A stretch of DNA of 24,519 bases from Dehalococcoidia bacterium (GCA_009783135.1 WRHS01000010.1:1-24519), one strand, 5' to 3'; positions 1 to 8,427 are shown, counted from the stretch's first letter. The notes: generated from the letters alone by a model not told the origin. Translations and numbers: made by a program.

Positions 1-2
1 CC

Positions 3-221
3 GGTAGCCCATGGGAAAACGGTTACATAGAGTCGTTCAACGGCAAGATGAGAGATGAACTGTTAAACAGAGAATTATTCACAACGCTTGAGGAAGCTAA
101 AATATTGATAGAAGAATGGAGGAGAGAGTATAATCAAATCAGACCACATAGTTCGCTTGGTTACAGGCCTCCGGCGCCTGTAGTGAAAGTACCGGTCGGA
201 CTAACATTACAACTGGTATAG
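3..221 (+). CDS. IS3-family transposase (OrfB type), C-terminal fragment
   Basis: This is the last 72 residues of a DDE (rve-type integrase core) transposase; the 5' part is cut off by the window edge. The segment SPWENGYIESFNGKMRDELL is the classical IS3-family block around the third catalytic acidic residue (the Glu of YIESFNG). It is followed by the helix EEAKILIEEWRREYNQIRPHSSLGYRPP, also diagnostic. The frame stops at TAG 219-221. If that codon is read through, the frame continues LLGAGQGKAA to a second stop at 252-254. That suggests TAG is a recent nonsense change of a sense codon such as CAG, removing only the last few residues. It would cut and join its own element. Activity cannot be judged without the rest of the gene. 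Confidence 0.85.
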   Translation, partial: GSPWENGYIESFNGKMRDELLNRELFTTLEEAKILIEEWRREYNQIRPHSSLGYRPPAPVVKVPVGLTLQLV

Positions 222-238
222 TTATTGGGGGCTGGTCA
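222..238 (+). repeat. Probable right terminal inverted repeat of the IS
   Basis: The reverse complement reads TGACCAGCCCCCAATAA, with the 5'-TG typical of IS3-family ends. It lies directly downstream of the transposase frame and directly before the interrupted surface-protein frame. The matching left repeat is outside the window. Confidence 0.6.
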
Positions 239-1651
239 AGGAAAGGCGGCGTAGCCAACTCATCAGACAGAATACAACTTAGCTGGTCGCTTTGGGATAT
301 CGCATATAAAGAAACTATCGGTGTTTTCACTATGACAGGCGGCAAAATTTCTGAAAATACGGCCGAATACGGCGGAGGCGTGGGCACATTCGGATATTTC
401 GACGCCCCAATATTTTCAATAACTGGAGGGGAGATTTCTAGGAACATTGCCTATTACGATGGAGGCGGGATATACACTGACGCTCAAGGCTACTTCAACC
501 TCAGCGTTGCGGCAGGTGTTATGTTCGCCAACAATAAGGCTTCCACGGCATATGACAGACAGGCATATGACGATGCGTTATATAACGCGAAAATCGGCAA
601 TAACGGAAATGGGGTAGTTTGGACAGTGCCCTTCACTCAGGGTTATAACAATTACGACATCAGCTATTCTTTCAGAGGCGCCCCGTTACTCCTAGACATA
701 CGTTTCATGCAAAACCATTATGATAACGACAATAATATCATCACCACAAAAAACATAGCCCCTTATTCGGTAATCGGCGAAACGATGCCTATCAACCCTT
801 CCAGACAAGGTTATATTTTTGTGGGATGGAATACCTCCAGAGACGGTCATGGCACTACATTCACGGGATTCGAATCATTTAGTGTAGTATTTGATAGGGC
901 TTTCACTCTTTACGCTCAATGGCTCGAGGACGGGAATTTCACTGTTACCTACCAACCTGGAACTTATGGTATTTTCACGCCACACACAGCGTACAATCTT
1001 TACCTTAACAACCCTACCACACCTCCACCGGATACCGCAGGACAACCCGGGTGGAAATTTGTCGGATGGGCACCTACACCATCATCAACAATAACAGACA
1101 ATGCTACTTACGTAGCTCAGTGGGAACAAATAGTAGCCACTATCGCGTTCGACATGAACACTTCAAATGCCGACTTTATTGGCCCGGCCCAAGACACTTT
1201 ATCTGTTGTTTTTGGTGATACCTATGGCAGGCTACCTGACATTAGCCGTGCAGGCTACACTTTCAACGGATGGTTTCTTGAGCCCACATGCGTTAACGAG
1301 GTAATTCCTTCGTCAATAATGAATAGTTCCAACGACCATACTCTATACGCCAAGTGGACACAAATAACCACTTGGAATTTGCTCAACTTGGTTCTCTGCT
1401 CAATAGGTGCACTACTTGTCGTGCTTGCAATAATCTATACGTTTTTCCAAAAGAACCGAGGCATTAGCTACATATGGCTAATGGTATCCGCTATCCTCTG
1501 TATACTTAGTGCCGCCATTTTCTTGTTTACCAACCGCTTTGGGAATATGGTTATTACAGCCAATAAATGGGTTTTTGTTTGCGCTGTAATATTAATTATT
1601 GAAATTTTTTGCATGCCCTTTGTATTCAGACGCATAAAAACCAAGGCATAA
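239..1651 (+). CDS. Surface protein with InlB-type B-repeats and C-terminal membrane anchor, N-terminus cut off by the IS
   Basis: The frame is open from the IS end at 239 with no start codon or ribosome site. The first Met (332) lies inside a repeat and is unlikely to be a natural start. Visible order: two 'TGGxIS.N.A...GGG' motifs (about 330-475), typical of beta-helix adhesin-like repeats; then three InlB/Listeria-Bacteroides B-repeats ending LYAQW, YVAQW and LYAKW, each with a GW core (GYIFVGW, WKFVGW, GYTFNGW), about 695-1360; then three hydrophobic segments (about 1376-1445, 1463-1531, 1565-1628) and a basic tail RRIKTKA. It would sit in the cytoplasmic membrane with the repeats outside. 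B-repeats are found in internalins and many clostridial surface proteins. The ligand is unknown. With its signal peptide lost it is probably a broken gene, unless the IS supplies expression. Confidence 0.7.
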   Translation, partial: RKGGVANSSDRIQLSWSLWDIAYKETIGVFTMTGGKISENTAEYGGGVGTFGYFDAPIFSITGGEISRNIAYYDGGGIYTDAQGYFNLSVAAGVMFANNKASTAYDRQAYDDALYNAKIGNNGNGVVWTVPFTQGYNNYDISYSFRGAPLLLDIRFMQNHYDNDNNIITTKNIAPYSVIGETMPINPSRQGYIFVGWNTSRDGHGTTFTGFESFSVVFDRAFTLYAQWLEDGNFTVTYQPGTYGIFTPHTAYNLYLNNPTTPPPDTAGQPGWKFVGWAPTPSSTITDNATYVAQWEQIVATIAFDMNTSNADFIGPAQDTLSVVFGDTYGRLPDISRAGYTFNGWFLEPTCVNEVIPSSIMNSSNDHTLYAKWTQITTWNLLNLVLCSIGALLVVLAIIYTFFQKNRGISYIWLMVSAILCILSAAIFLFTNRFGNMVITANKWVFVCAVILIIEIFCMPFVFRRIKTKA

Positions 1652-1710
1652 GATATGCCACATAGGCACAAAAATCACAGATAGTACCAAGGTTATGATA
1701 GAATAACCAT

Positions 1711-2799
1711 ATGCCTAAAGCATTTTCCATTCTCATACCGACTTATAACGAACGCGATAACATCGCCCCGTTACTGGAACGCATTGCCGCAGCCCTGCCG
1801 GATATTGACTACGAAGTGCTGTTCGTAGACGATAACAGCCACGACGGCACAGCTGAGCTTATCAACTCATTATCAAACCATTACCCAACGCGGGTAATTG
1901 TTCGCAAAGACAAACGCGGATTGGCAACAGCCGTAACAGACGGCTTTAGCTGGGTTGACAGCGACACGATATTGGTTATGGATGCCGATATGCAGCACCC
2001 CCCAGAAATAATACCCTCGCTGATACAAGCCATACAAGACGGAGCGGACATCGCCGTTGCCAGTCGTTATGTCAAGGGCGGCGGCACATCCGGATGGAGT
2101 ACCATACGTAAAATTATCTCTGGCGGAGCCATCATGCTATCACACATCCTTTTGCCGCACAGCCGCCATGTTAAGGACCCCATGTCCGGCTTTTTCGCTT
2201 TCAGGCGCAGTGTTATTGGCGGAGTTAAGCTATCCCCCATCGGATACAAGATACTGTTGGAAATGCTGGTTGTAGGAAAAGCAGACAAGGTTAGCGAAGT
2301 GCCCTTCATGTTCTGCCTGCGCCAAAAAGGTGAAAGCAAGCTGAATGTCAGTCAGGAAGGTGAGTATCTAAGGCATCTATTCAGCCTGATGCGCCGTAGC
2401 GGTGAGATAACGCGCTTCCTGAAATTTCTACTGGTCGGTGCATCGGGAACAGTTGTTAATCTTGGTTTGTTATGGCTGCTGCATGACCAAAACACGCTCG
2501 GATGGGACATCCGCATTGCACTGCTGATAGCCATAGAGATGTCCGTTTTCACCAATTTTCTGCTTAACAACTACTTCACTTTCAGAGACCGCAGACAAAG
2601 CGGAGCCGGTGCATTCATAAAAAATTGCCTGCGTTATAATTTCTTCAGCATACCTGCAGGACTGTTGAACTGGGTTACAACCGTCGTATTGACCGACAAG
2701 TCCAATGGACCGTATATTATATTAAATCTGATTGGCATTGCCGTGGCTATGGTTTGGAATTTTGTGGCCAACAGCTTATGGACATGGAACAAAAAGTGA
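1711..2799 (+). CDS. Polyprenol-phosphate mannosyltransferase-like GT2 fused to a GtrA membrane domain
   Basis: The N-terminal GT2 domain (about 1-225) opens with ILIPTYNERDNI, has the nucleotide-sugar motif DDNSxDGT near 40-47, the metal-binding DAD at 91-93 (followed by MQHPPE), and SRYVKGGG near 118-125. This is the dolichol-phosphate mannose synthase pattern. Residues about 236-360 form a GtrA-like domain with about four membrane helices (KFLLVGASGTVVNLGLL start, LLNNYFTF loop). The enzyme should transfer a sugar, probably mannose from GDP-mannose, to polyprenol phosphate, and the GtrA part may help present the lipid-linked sugar across the membrane. The next gene overlaps its end and encodes a PMT-type transferase, which uses this kind of donor, so the two very likely form a pathway. 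No good ribosome site precedes ATG 1711. A TATGAT at 1694-1699 would put transcription start almost at the ATG. Confidence 0.85.
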   Translation: MPKAFSILIPTYNERDNIAPLLERIAAALPDIDYEVLFVDDNSHDGTAELINSLSNHYPTRVIVRKDKRGLATAVTDGFSWVDSDTILVMDADMQHPPEIIPSLIQAIQDGADIAVASRYVKGGGTSGWSTIRKIISGGAIMLSHILLPHSRHVKDPMSGFFAFRRSVIGGVKLSPIGYKILLEMLVVGKADKVSEVPFMFCLRQKGESKLNVSQEGEYLRHLFSLMRRSGEITRFLKFLLVGASGTVVNLGLLWLLHDQNTLGWDIRIALLIAIEMSVFTNFLLNNYFTFRDRRQSGAGAFIKNCLRYNFFSIPAGLLNWVTTVVLTDKSNGPYIILNLIGIAVAMVWNFVANSLWTWNKK

Positions 2800-4691
2800 A
2801 AGAGCGCCTCAAAAAGCTAGTACACTGGCAGTTTTTCCCGCTACTTGTACTGCTTTTGGTAATACTGGGGCTGCATCTTTGCACCATCACCAGACCGGAC
2901 ACTCCGCTTTTTGATGAGCATCACTACGTAACGGACGCCCGCCGCATACTTACCGGAGAGGGCTCAGACCGCACGGAACATCCGCCACTGGCTAAACTCC
3001 TCATCGCAGGGGGCATTGAGTTGTTCGGTGATAACCAATGGGGATGGCGACTGCCGGAAATAATGCTCAGCACCGTGGCACTGGCAGTTTTTTACGATAT
3101 CTGCCGCAAGCTGGGCACGTCGCATAAAACCGCCTTCATAGCCGTCATGCTGCTTGGGCTGGATAATCTCATGTTTATCCACAGCGGCATGGCTATGCTG
3201 GATATATACCTTGTCGTGTTTACCATATTCGCTTTTTGGTGCTATTTAAAAGGACCTCGATGGTGGTGGCTATGCGCCATTTCCATCGGTTTGGCAGGGC
3301 TGTGCAAGTTCAGCGGAGCACTGAGTGCCATACCCATCGGACTGCACTGGTTCATTACCTACATGTCAAATATGACCCCGCAGGCAGAAACGCCCCCTGA
3401 GGCTGCATCAGAGGTCAATCTCATCAATCCCCAAGAGCAGTTGGTTTTTGAGAGTGAACAGGTAGTAGATGGTAGCATCGCAGTAGATGCGATTGCCGAT
3501 AGCACTCAAGTTGCTGAAGACGTGGTGTCCATATGCGCATCATGCGATGCCTCTGCTCCAGCAGAAGCACCACATCAGGCATCCAAATCAAGCAGTACAA
3601 AACCACTTGCGAAGTTATGGCATATTTTTTCCAACCCTATCATATTCATATCATCCATGACGCTAGCACCTATCACATTTTTCCTGTTTTACGGCATATT
3701 CGACATGATTATCCGCGGGGAATGGATTCCATTTGTGGTATGGGGGCAATGGGACCAGGGAGTTCTTGGCACCATTAGAAACGCCCTCGACCGCACCAAC
3801 AGCATAAAATTCGCCTATGGAGGTGCTTTCCCGGCTAGGCCATGGGAGTGGATCTTGTCGCCTACGGGATCGCTACGCCTCTATGGTGCACTGTTTCAGC
3901 CGGAAAAATATGATACTTTTATATTGGCATACTGGTGGAGACCCAGCTATTCAGGCATAATCAGTCCATCAATGTGGCTCGGCGGACTGCTGACAATACC
4001 TTACGTCATATGGAAATCATTTAAGCAAAACCGCGCCGCCATCTTCGTCGTATGCTGGATTATCGGAACATGGGTGATGTGGATTCCCATGTTCTTGCTC
4101 ACCGAGCGCATCACTTACATGTTTTACTATCTGCCAACGCTGGGAGCCGTCGCCATTGGGGTGGCGCTCATGCTAACCGGCTGGTTAAACAAGGCACAAA
4201 CACTTAGCTCCGGCGTAAGCAAACACGTATTAAAACTGACGTCTTGTTCTTTCCTGCTGGTTCATTTGCTGTCTTTCTGCATCATATCACCGCTGCATCT
4301 GTTGGTATCCGTTCCGGTATGCGCCTTGCTGTTCCTCTTCTCTCTCGTTTACCTCGGTTTTGGCAAGCGTTTTACCATCCAGTTCGGCATCGCAGCATGT
4401 GTATCAGCCTTAATCATGCGCTTCGGCTCATATTGGCTCCTTAGAGACTTGCTGGTAACAGGCACTTATCCTTGGGATCTGCCGGACGTTACATTGCTAT
4501 GGGCCGTGAGTGCTCTCATCGGGATGGCTTTGGCTTGGGGGCTTTTCGCGGTCATACATATGCGCAACAACATTTTTCCATGCCTGCGCGGGTTACCCGG
4601 AAGCCTTGTGCGAAAACAAGTTGAAACAGAAACAACTGCGACATCTCCAGACGATAAAACCATTGATACAGACGAGCAGCCACCAGCCTGA
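2754..4691 (+). CDS. PMT-type (GT39) protein or lipid mannosyltransferase, multi-pass membrane
   Basis: This is a large multi-pass membrane protein. Near the N-terminus is the catalytic acidic pair in FDEHHYV (residues about 53-59 from this start), followed by RTEHPPLAKLL; both are hallmarks of PMT-family glycosyltransferases with an outward-facing active site. About a dozen hydrophobic segments follow. It would use polyprenol-phosphate mannose, made by the overlapping upstream gene, to glycosylate exported proteins or lipids. The start is uncertain: ATG 2754 overlaps the upstream gene by 46 bases and its first residues are a frame shadow, so ATG 2781 or 2787 (MEQKVKERLKK) is more natural; none has a strong ribosome site, suggesting translational coupling. 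Residues about 207-284 are an acidic, Ala/Ser-rich, low-complexity insert between membrane helices, not expected in the family. Confidence 0.8.
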   Translation: MEFCGQQLMDMEQKVKERLKKLVHWQFFPLLVLLLVILGLHLCTITRPDTPLFDEHHYVTDARRILTGEGSDRTEHPPLAKLLIAGGIELFGDNQWGWRLPEIMLSTVALAVFYDICRKLGTSHKTAFIAVMLLGLDNLMFIHSGMAMLDIYLVVFTIFAFWCYLKGPRWWWLCAISIGLAGLCKFSGALSAIPIGLHWFITYMSNMTPQAETPPEAASEVNLINPQEQLVFESEQVVDGSIAVDAIADSTQVAEDVVSICASCDASAPAEAPHQASKSSSTKPLAKLWHIFSNPIIFISSMTLAPITFFLFYGIFDMIIRGEWIPFVVWGQWDQGVLGTIRNALDRTNSIKFAYGGAFPARPWEWILSPTGSLRLYGALFQPEKYDTFILAYWWRPSYSGIISPSMWLGGLLTIPYVIWKSFKQNRAAIFVVCWIIGTWVMWIPMFLLTERITYMFYYLPTLGAVAIGVALMLTGWLNKAQTLSSGVSKHVLKLTSCSFLLVHLLSFCIISPLHLLVSVPVCALLFLFSLVYLGFGKRFTIQFGIAACVSALIMRFGSYWLLRDLLVTGTYPWDLPDVTLLWAVSALIGMALAWGLFAVIHMRNNIFPCLRGLPGSLVRKQVETETTATSPDDKTIDTDEQPPA

Positions 4692-4764
4692 TTTTTTATC
4701 ATATTTTTCTTTTCACAAGTCTAATCCCTGTGTTAAAACGTGCACAAATATGCTTGTATGCAAG

Positions 4765-4794
4765 TTGCCTAAAAGGGGCCTCTAGGATTAAAAT
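4765..4794 (+). promoter_or_regulatory. Possible glyA promoter
   Basis: TTGCCT (4765-4770) lies 18 bases before TAAAAT (4789-4794) in the AT-rich gap between the mannosyltransferase gene and glyA. The match is moderate. The 5' leader would be about 45 bases. Confidence 0.35.
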
Positions 4795-4845
4795 ATAGCC
4801 CGTGCTGCCAAAACAATTAATATTTTGTCCCCTAAGGAGAATTTT

Positions 4846-6093
4846 ATGAACTCTCTTGCAAATGAAGATCCTGAAATAAGTTCTGCCATAGCCTTGGAAG
4901 GCAAGCGTCAGAAGGAAACCATCAACCTAATCGCCTCGGAAAACTACACTTCCGGTGCCGTGCTTGAAGCCCAAGGCTCTTTTTTGACCAATAAATATGC
5001 CGAGGGATACCCCGCCAAGCGTTATTACGGCGGTTGCGGCAACATGGATACCGTTGAAACTATTGCCATTGAGCGCGCACAGAAACTCTTCGGTGCCGAA
5101 TACGCCAATGTCCAGCCGCATGCCGGGGCACAAGCCAATATGGCGGCATATTTCACCCTCATTGAGTATGGCGACACAGTTCTGGGCATGGAGTTGTCCC
5201 ACGGCGGGCATCTAACGCATGGCTCACCGGTCAACTTTTCGGGCAAAGCCTATAATTTCATCAGCTACGGCATCAACCGAGAAACAGAGCGCATTGACTA
5301 CGACGATATAGAGAAACTGGCAAAGGAACATCAGCCAAAACTGATTGTTGCCGGAGCATCAGCTTATCCGCGAATTATTGATTTTGAACGCCTGCGTCAA
5401 ATCGCCGATATGGTAGGAGCCAAGGTCTTGGTGGATATGGCTCATATAGCCGGCATTGTAGCAGCGGGACTGCATCCGTCACCGGTACCTTATGCCGACA
5501 TTGTCACATCCACCACACACAAGACATTGCGCGGACCACGCGGCGGATTCGCCCTGTGCAAACAAGACTACGCAAAGAAACTGGACTCCTCCGTCTTCCC
5601 GCGCATGCAGGGAGGCCCCCTGATGCACGTCATCGCAGGCAAGGCAGTAGCATTCCGTGAGGCGATGCAAGCTGATTTTGTGGATTACCAGAAGCGCACA
5701 CTGCAAAATGCAGCCACACTGGCATACGAGCTCAAGAAAGCCGGATTGCGCCTTGTGAGCGGCGGAACCGATAACCACCTGGTGCTGGTTGACTTATCCG
5801 ACACAGGCGTCAATGGGAAACAAGCCGAGGAATCGCTTGGGCGTGCCGGTATTGTGGTCAACCGCAACACAGTGCCTTTCAGCACAGCCTATTCCCCGCG
5901 CGTCACAGCCGGAATGAGGCTGGGAGCATCGGCTGCCACCAGCCGCGGATTCGGTACGCAAGAAATCGAAAGCATCGCCCGCTTTATCATTAAGATTATT
6001 GGCAATATTGATAACCCTGCCATAGAGAAGGAGGTCTTTGACGAAGTACAAGGCATTTGCCAAAGATTTCCCGTTCCTGGAATAAGTGCATAA
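4846..6093 (+). CDS. glyA: Serine hydroxymethyltransferase
   Basis: This cytosolic PLP enzyme interconverts serine plus tetrahydrofolate with glycine plus methylene-tetrahydrofolate, the main source of one-carbon units. The 415-residue length is normal for bacterial GlyA. Visible motifs: INLIASENYTS (27-36), NKYAEGYP (49-56), RYYGGC, VDMAHIAG with the PLP-contacting Asp and His (196-203), and STTHKTLRGPRGG with the Schiff-base Lys at about 226. The start is ATG 4846, preceded by AAGGAGA at 4834-4840 at good spacing. An in-frame TTG at 4825 lies upstream of that ribosome site and is rejected. The prs gene follows after 26 bases on the same strand, so the two are probably co-transcribed, linking one-carbon supply and PRPP, both needed for purines. 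Confidence 0.96.
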   Translation: MNSLANEDPEISSAIALEGKRQKETINLIASENYTSGAVLEAQGSFLTNKYAEGYPAKRYYGGCGNMDTVETIAIERAQKLFGAEYANVQPHAGAQANMAAYFTLIEYGDTVLGMELSHGGHLTHGSPVNFSGKAYNFISYGINRETERIDYDDIEKLAKEHQPKLIVAGASAYPRIIDFERLRQIADMVGAKVLVDMAHIAGIVAAGLHPSPVPYADIVTSTTHKTLRGPRGGFALCKQDYAKKLDSSVFPRMQGGPLMHVIAGKAVAFREAMQADFVDYQKRTLQNAATLAYELKKAGLRLVSGGTDNHLVLVDLSDTGVNGKQAEESLGRAGIVVNRNTVPFSTAYSPRVTAGMRLGASAATSRGFGTQEIESIARFIIKIIGNIDNPAIEKEVFDEVQGICQRFPVPGISA

Positions 6094-6119
6094 GCAGTAG
6101 AGTAAAAAGGAGAGATACC

Positions 6120-7061
6120 ATGGAAGAGCTGAAAGTTTTTGCCGGCAGAGCGCATCCTGCGCTGGCGCAAAGTATCTGTGATTATTTGGGCATGCCTCTG
6201 GGCAAATGTGAGGTCTCACAGTTTTCCAACGAAAATATCTTTGTCAGGATTTTGGAAAACGTGCGCGCGCGCGACGTGTTCGTCATCCAGCCGATATGCT
6301 CTCCGGTCAACACAAACCTTGTTGAGTTACTCATCATGCTGGATGCTTTTTGGAGAGCATCCGCCGGTCGCGTCACAGCCGTTATCCCATATTATGGCTA
6401 CGGCCGCACCGATAAAAAAGACCAGCCGCGCGTACCTATCACTGCCCGTCTTGTGGCAGACCTTATCACAACCGCTGGCGCCTCGCGTGCCATGATGGTA
6501 GATTTGCACGCCGGGCAAATTCAAGGCTTCTTTAACATTCCGGTTGACGAACTATCAGCACAAAAGCTCATCGCCGACTACATAAGGAAAAAACAGATAG
6601 ACAATATGGTTGTGGTTGCCACAGATATCGGTATTTCCAAGAAATCGCGTGATATGGCTGCGCGGCTTAAAGCACCTCTGGCGATTGTTGAAAAACGCCG
6701 CTTGGGCAACAACGACCAAACAGAAACACTGAATATCATCGGCGACGTAAAAGGCAAAGTCGCCATCACTTTCGATGATGAAATTGACACAGCCGGCTCA
6801 CTGGTAAATGCAGTGGATGCCCTGCTCAATGAAGGAGCGCAGGAAGTATACTCTTGCGCGACGCATCCGGTGCTTTCCGGTCCGGCCATTGAGCGCATAG
6901 CAGCATCTCCGGTAAAAGAGATTATTGTCACCAACACTATTCCGCTGGCGGACAATAAGAACCTTGATAAAATTACGGTGTTGCCACTGGCCCCGTTATT
7001 GGGTGAGGCCATACATCGCGTTCATACAGGATTGTCCGTGGGAGCGATGTACGACGAGTAA
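6120..7061 (+). CDS. prs: Ribose-phosphate pyrophosphokinase (PRPP synthetase)
   Basis: The enzyme makes PRPP from ribose 5-phosphate and ATP for nucleotide, histidine and NAD synthesis in the cytosol. Its 313 residues are the family length. Motifs: SQFSNENIFVRI (33-44), RDVFVIQP, YYGYGRTDKKD (91-101), VDLHAGQIQGFF with the active-site His (about 127-138), EKRR, and the PRPP-binding loop FDDEIDTAGS (218-227). The flexible region reads VATDIGISKKSRDMA instead of the usual SPDVGGVARAR type, a modest divergence. The start is ATG 6120, supported by AAAGGAGAG at 6106-6114, five bases upstream. An in-frame Met at 6057 overlaps glyA and is not needed. Its 3' end faces the 3' end of miaB. Confidence 0.95.
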   Translation: MEELKVFAGRAHPALAQSICDYLGMPLGKCEVSQFSNENIFVRILENVRARDVFVIQPICSPVNTNLVELLIMLDAFWRASAGRVTAVIPYYGYGRTDKKDQPRVPITARLVADLITTAGASRAMMVDLHAGQIQGFFNIPVDELSAQKLIADYIRKKQIDNMVVVATDIGISKKSRDMAARLKAPLAIVEKRRLGNNDQTETLNIIGDVKGKVAITFDDEIDTAGSLVNAVDALLNEGAQEVYSCATHPVLSGPAIERIAASPVKEIIVTNTIPLADNKNLDKITVLPLAPLLGEAIHRVHTGLSVGAMYDE

Positions 7062-7098
7062 ACAAAATTAGCCAAAATTGCGTTTACAACCGGCTCTC

Positions 7099-7146
7099 AT
7101 GGCAGCAAATGACTGCCATTGTCTGGTGCTCATTGAAATGAGGTCT
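7099..7146. terminator. Possible hairpins between convergent prs and miaB
   Basis: Two small stems lie in the 112-base gap. ATGGCAG/CTGCCAT (7099-7119) has 7 pairs and a 7-base loop. CTCAT/ATGAG around a TGAA loop (about 7129-7142) is followed by GTCTTTT. Neither is a textbook rho-independent terminator, but together they could separate the convergent genes. Confidence 0.3.
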
Positions 7147-7173
7147 TTTGATAGGCATTTTCTACGTTTTTCG

Positions 7174-8427
7174 CTAGCTCTGAAAAAGCTTCCCCTGCAA
7201 TGACCAAGGGCTGGTTTTTCCAATCTGCACCAATACTGCTTTCCCATGCAGGTTTTCTGCGCTACTGAAAAAAACCATCTTGTCGCTGCGCGTGCGCCCC
7301 TGCCAACGACCTTTGCTTGTGCCATCCACCAATACCTCAAGCGTTTGCCCCAAGTAAGCAGCGTTTATCTCAGACGCAATCCGCTCCTGAAGTGCCTCCA
7401 CGGCAGCTAAACGCGCTTTTTTCGTATCCTGTGGCACGTCATCAACAAGCCTGCTGGCTGCCAGCGTGCCCGGACGCGGGGAATAGGCGGCTACATGCAC
7501 AGCATCAAATCTTAGCTCGGCAAGCAGGTCATATGTATTTTGAAAATGTGTATCATCCTCTCCTGGGAACCCAACAATAACATCCGTAGTAATAGCCATA
7601 TCCGGCATAACGCGACGCAACCGCAGCATTAAGTCGCGGTAATCAGCAACACTATAACCCCTATTCATAGCCTGTAATATATCATCATCCCCTGATTGTA
7701 CCGGCAGGTTGATCTGGCGGCATACCTTATCCAAACATGCCACGGCATCAATTAATGTCTGTGTCATATCCTTGGGGTGATTGGTAAGAAAACGCAGCCG
7801 CGACAATCCTTCAATACCATTCAACTCCGTCAGCAGTTGTGCCAGATTTGGGCTATCCGGCAGATCGTGTCCATAGGAGTCCACGTTCTGTCCCACCAGT
7901 ATTACCTCTTTGATGCCATGCGGCACCAAACGGCGTACCTCGCAGATAATATCCTCCGGAAGTCTGCTCTTTTCCCTTCCGCGGCGGTAAGGCACAATAC
8001 AATAAGCACAGAAGTTATTGCAGCCCTGAATTATAGGAACATAAGCGCTGACTGCGGGATGCACGGGTGCGACAGGGGCACAATCCGTCTCAGGTAGCCA
8101 GTCGGGGAACTCCCCCGGTCTTAAAAAATCATCCACATATGGGAAAAGTGCCTGCAATTCAGCCGGTGTTTGCCCCACAAAACAGCCCGTAAGCACAATG
8201 CGCATGTCTGAGAGACGCTTTTTTAGCGCCTTGAGATTGTGCAGTTTATTAACCACCTTATCCTCGGCGTGCTTGCGCACCACACAACTGTTGACTACAA
8301 CCACATCAGCCGCCTCGGCGTTTGGTGCCTCCATATACCCATGTGAACGAAATCGAACCGACAAACGCTCCGACTCGGCACGATTCATCTGACAACCAAT
8401 CGTCCAAATATAATAAGAGCCCATCAT
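7174..8427 (-). CDS. miaB: tRNA-2-methylthio-N6-dimethylallyladenosine synthase
   Basis: This radical-SAM methylthiotransferase adds a methylthio group to i6A37 of tRNAs. The N-terminal UPF0004 domain carries the three Cys that bind the auxiliary iron-sulfur cluster: TIGCQMN (Cys12), VVNSCVVR (Cys48) and VLTGCFV (Cys82). The radical-SAM cluster motif CNNFCAYC spans 136-143 and is followed by VPYRRGREKSR, typical of MiaB. A C-terminal TRAM domain (about 350-417) should bind tRNA. Length, about 417 residues, is slightly shorter than the usual 430-470. The start is taken as ATG 8427 (MMGSYYIWTIGC); ATG 8424 or TTG 8445 are possible, and no clear ribosome site is seen. It lies 89 bases downstream of the iron-transport ATPase on the same strand, so read-through from that operon is possible. 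Confidence 0.92.
   Translation of the reverse strand: MMGSYYIWTIGCQMNRAESERLSVRFRSHGYMEAPNAEAADVVVVNSCVVRKHAEDKVVNKLHNLKALKKRLSDMRIVLTGCFVGQTPAELQALFPYVDDFLRPGEFPDWLPETDCAPVAPVHPAVSAYVPIIQGCNNFCAYCIVPYRRGREKSRLPEDIICEVRRLVPHGIKEVILVGQNVDSYGHDLPDSPNLAQLLTELNGIEGLSRLRFLTNHPKDMTQTLIDAVACLDKVCRQINLPVQSGDDDILQAMNRGYSVADYRDLMLRLRRVMPDMAITTDVIVGFPGEDDTHFQNTYDLLAELRFDAVHVAAYSPRPGTLAASRLVDDVPQDTKKARLAAVEALQERIASEINAAYLGQTLEVLVDGTSKGRWQGRTRSDKMVFFSSAENLHGKAVLVQIGKTSPWSLQGKLFQS

Larger units (their letters stand above)
1..238 (+). mobile_element. IS3-family insertion sequence, right end (partial)
   Basis: Only the right end of the element is in the window. It holds the C-terminus of an IS3-type transposase and then a terminal sequence, 222-238, whose reverse complement reads TGACCAGCCCCCAATAA. 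This starts with TG and is rich in C, as expected for an IS3-family terminal inverted repeat. The last codons before the end would translate as LLGAGQ, a tail often seen where an IS3-family transposase frame runs into its own inverted repeat. The reading frame of the neighbouring surface protein begins to make sense immediately after 238, which supports the boundary. The left end and the target duplication lie outside the window, so the exact boundary (within a few bases) is inferred. Confidence 0.75.

Noticed and set aside
139..447. Minus-strand frame across the IS end
   Set aside because: It spans the junction of transposase and surface protein, is Pro/Ile-rich, has no ribosome site and resembles no protein; it is an antisense shadow.
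4825..4845. TTG start for glyA
   Set aside because: The ribosome site AAGGAGA lies downstream of it, before ATG 4846.
6057..6119. Longer prs start overlapping glyA
   Set aside because: The extra residues are a frame shadow of glyA; ATG 6120 has a strong ribosome site and the family's normal start.
5794..6219. Long minus-strand frames opposite glyA and prs
   Set aside because: Antisense shadows of well-supported genes.
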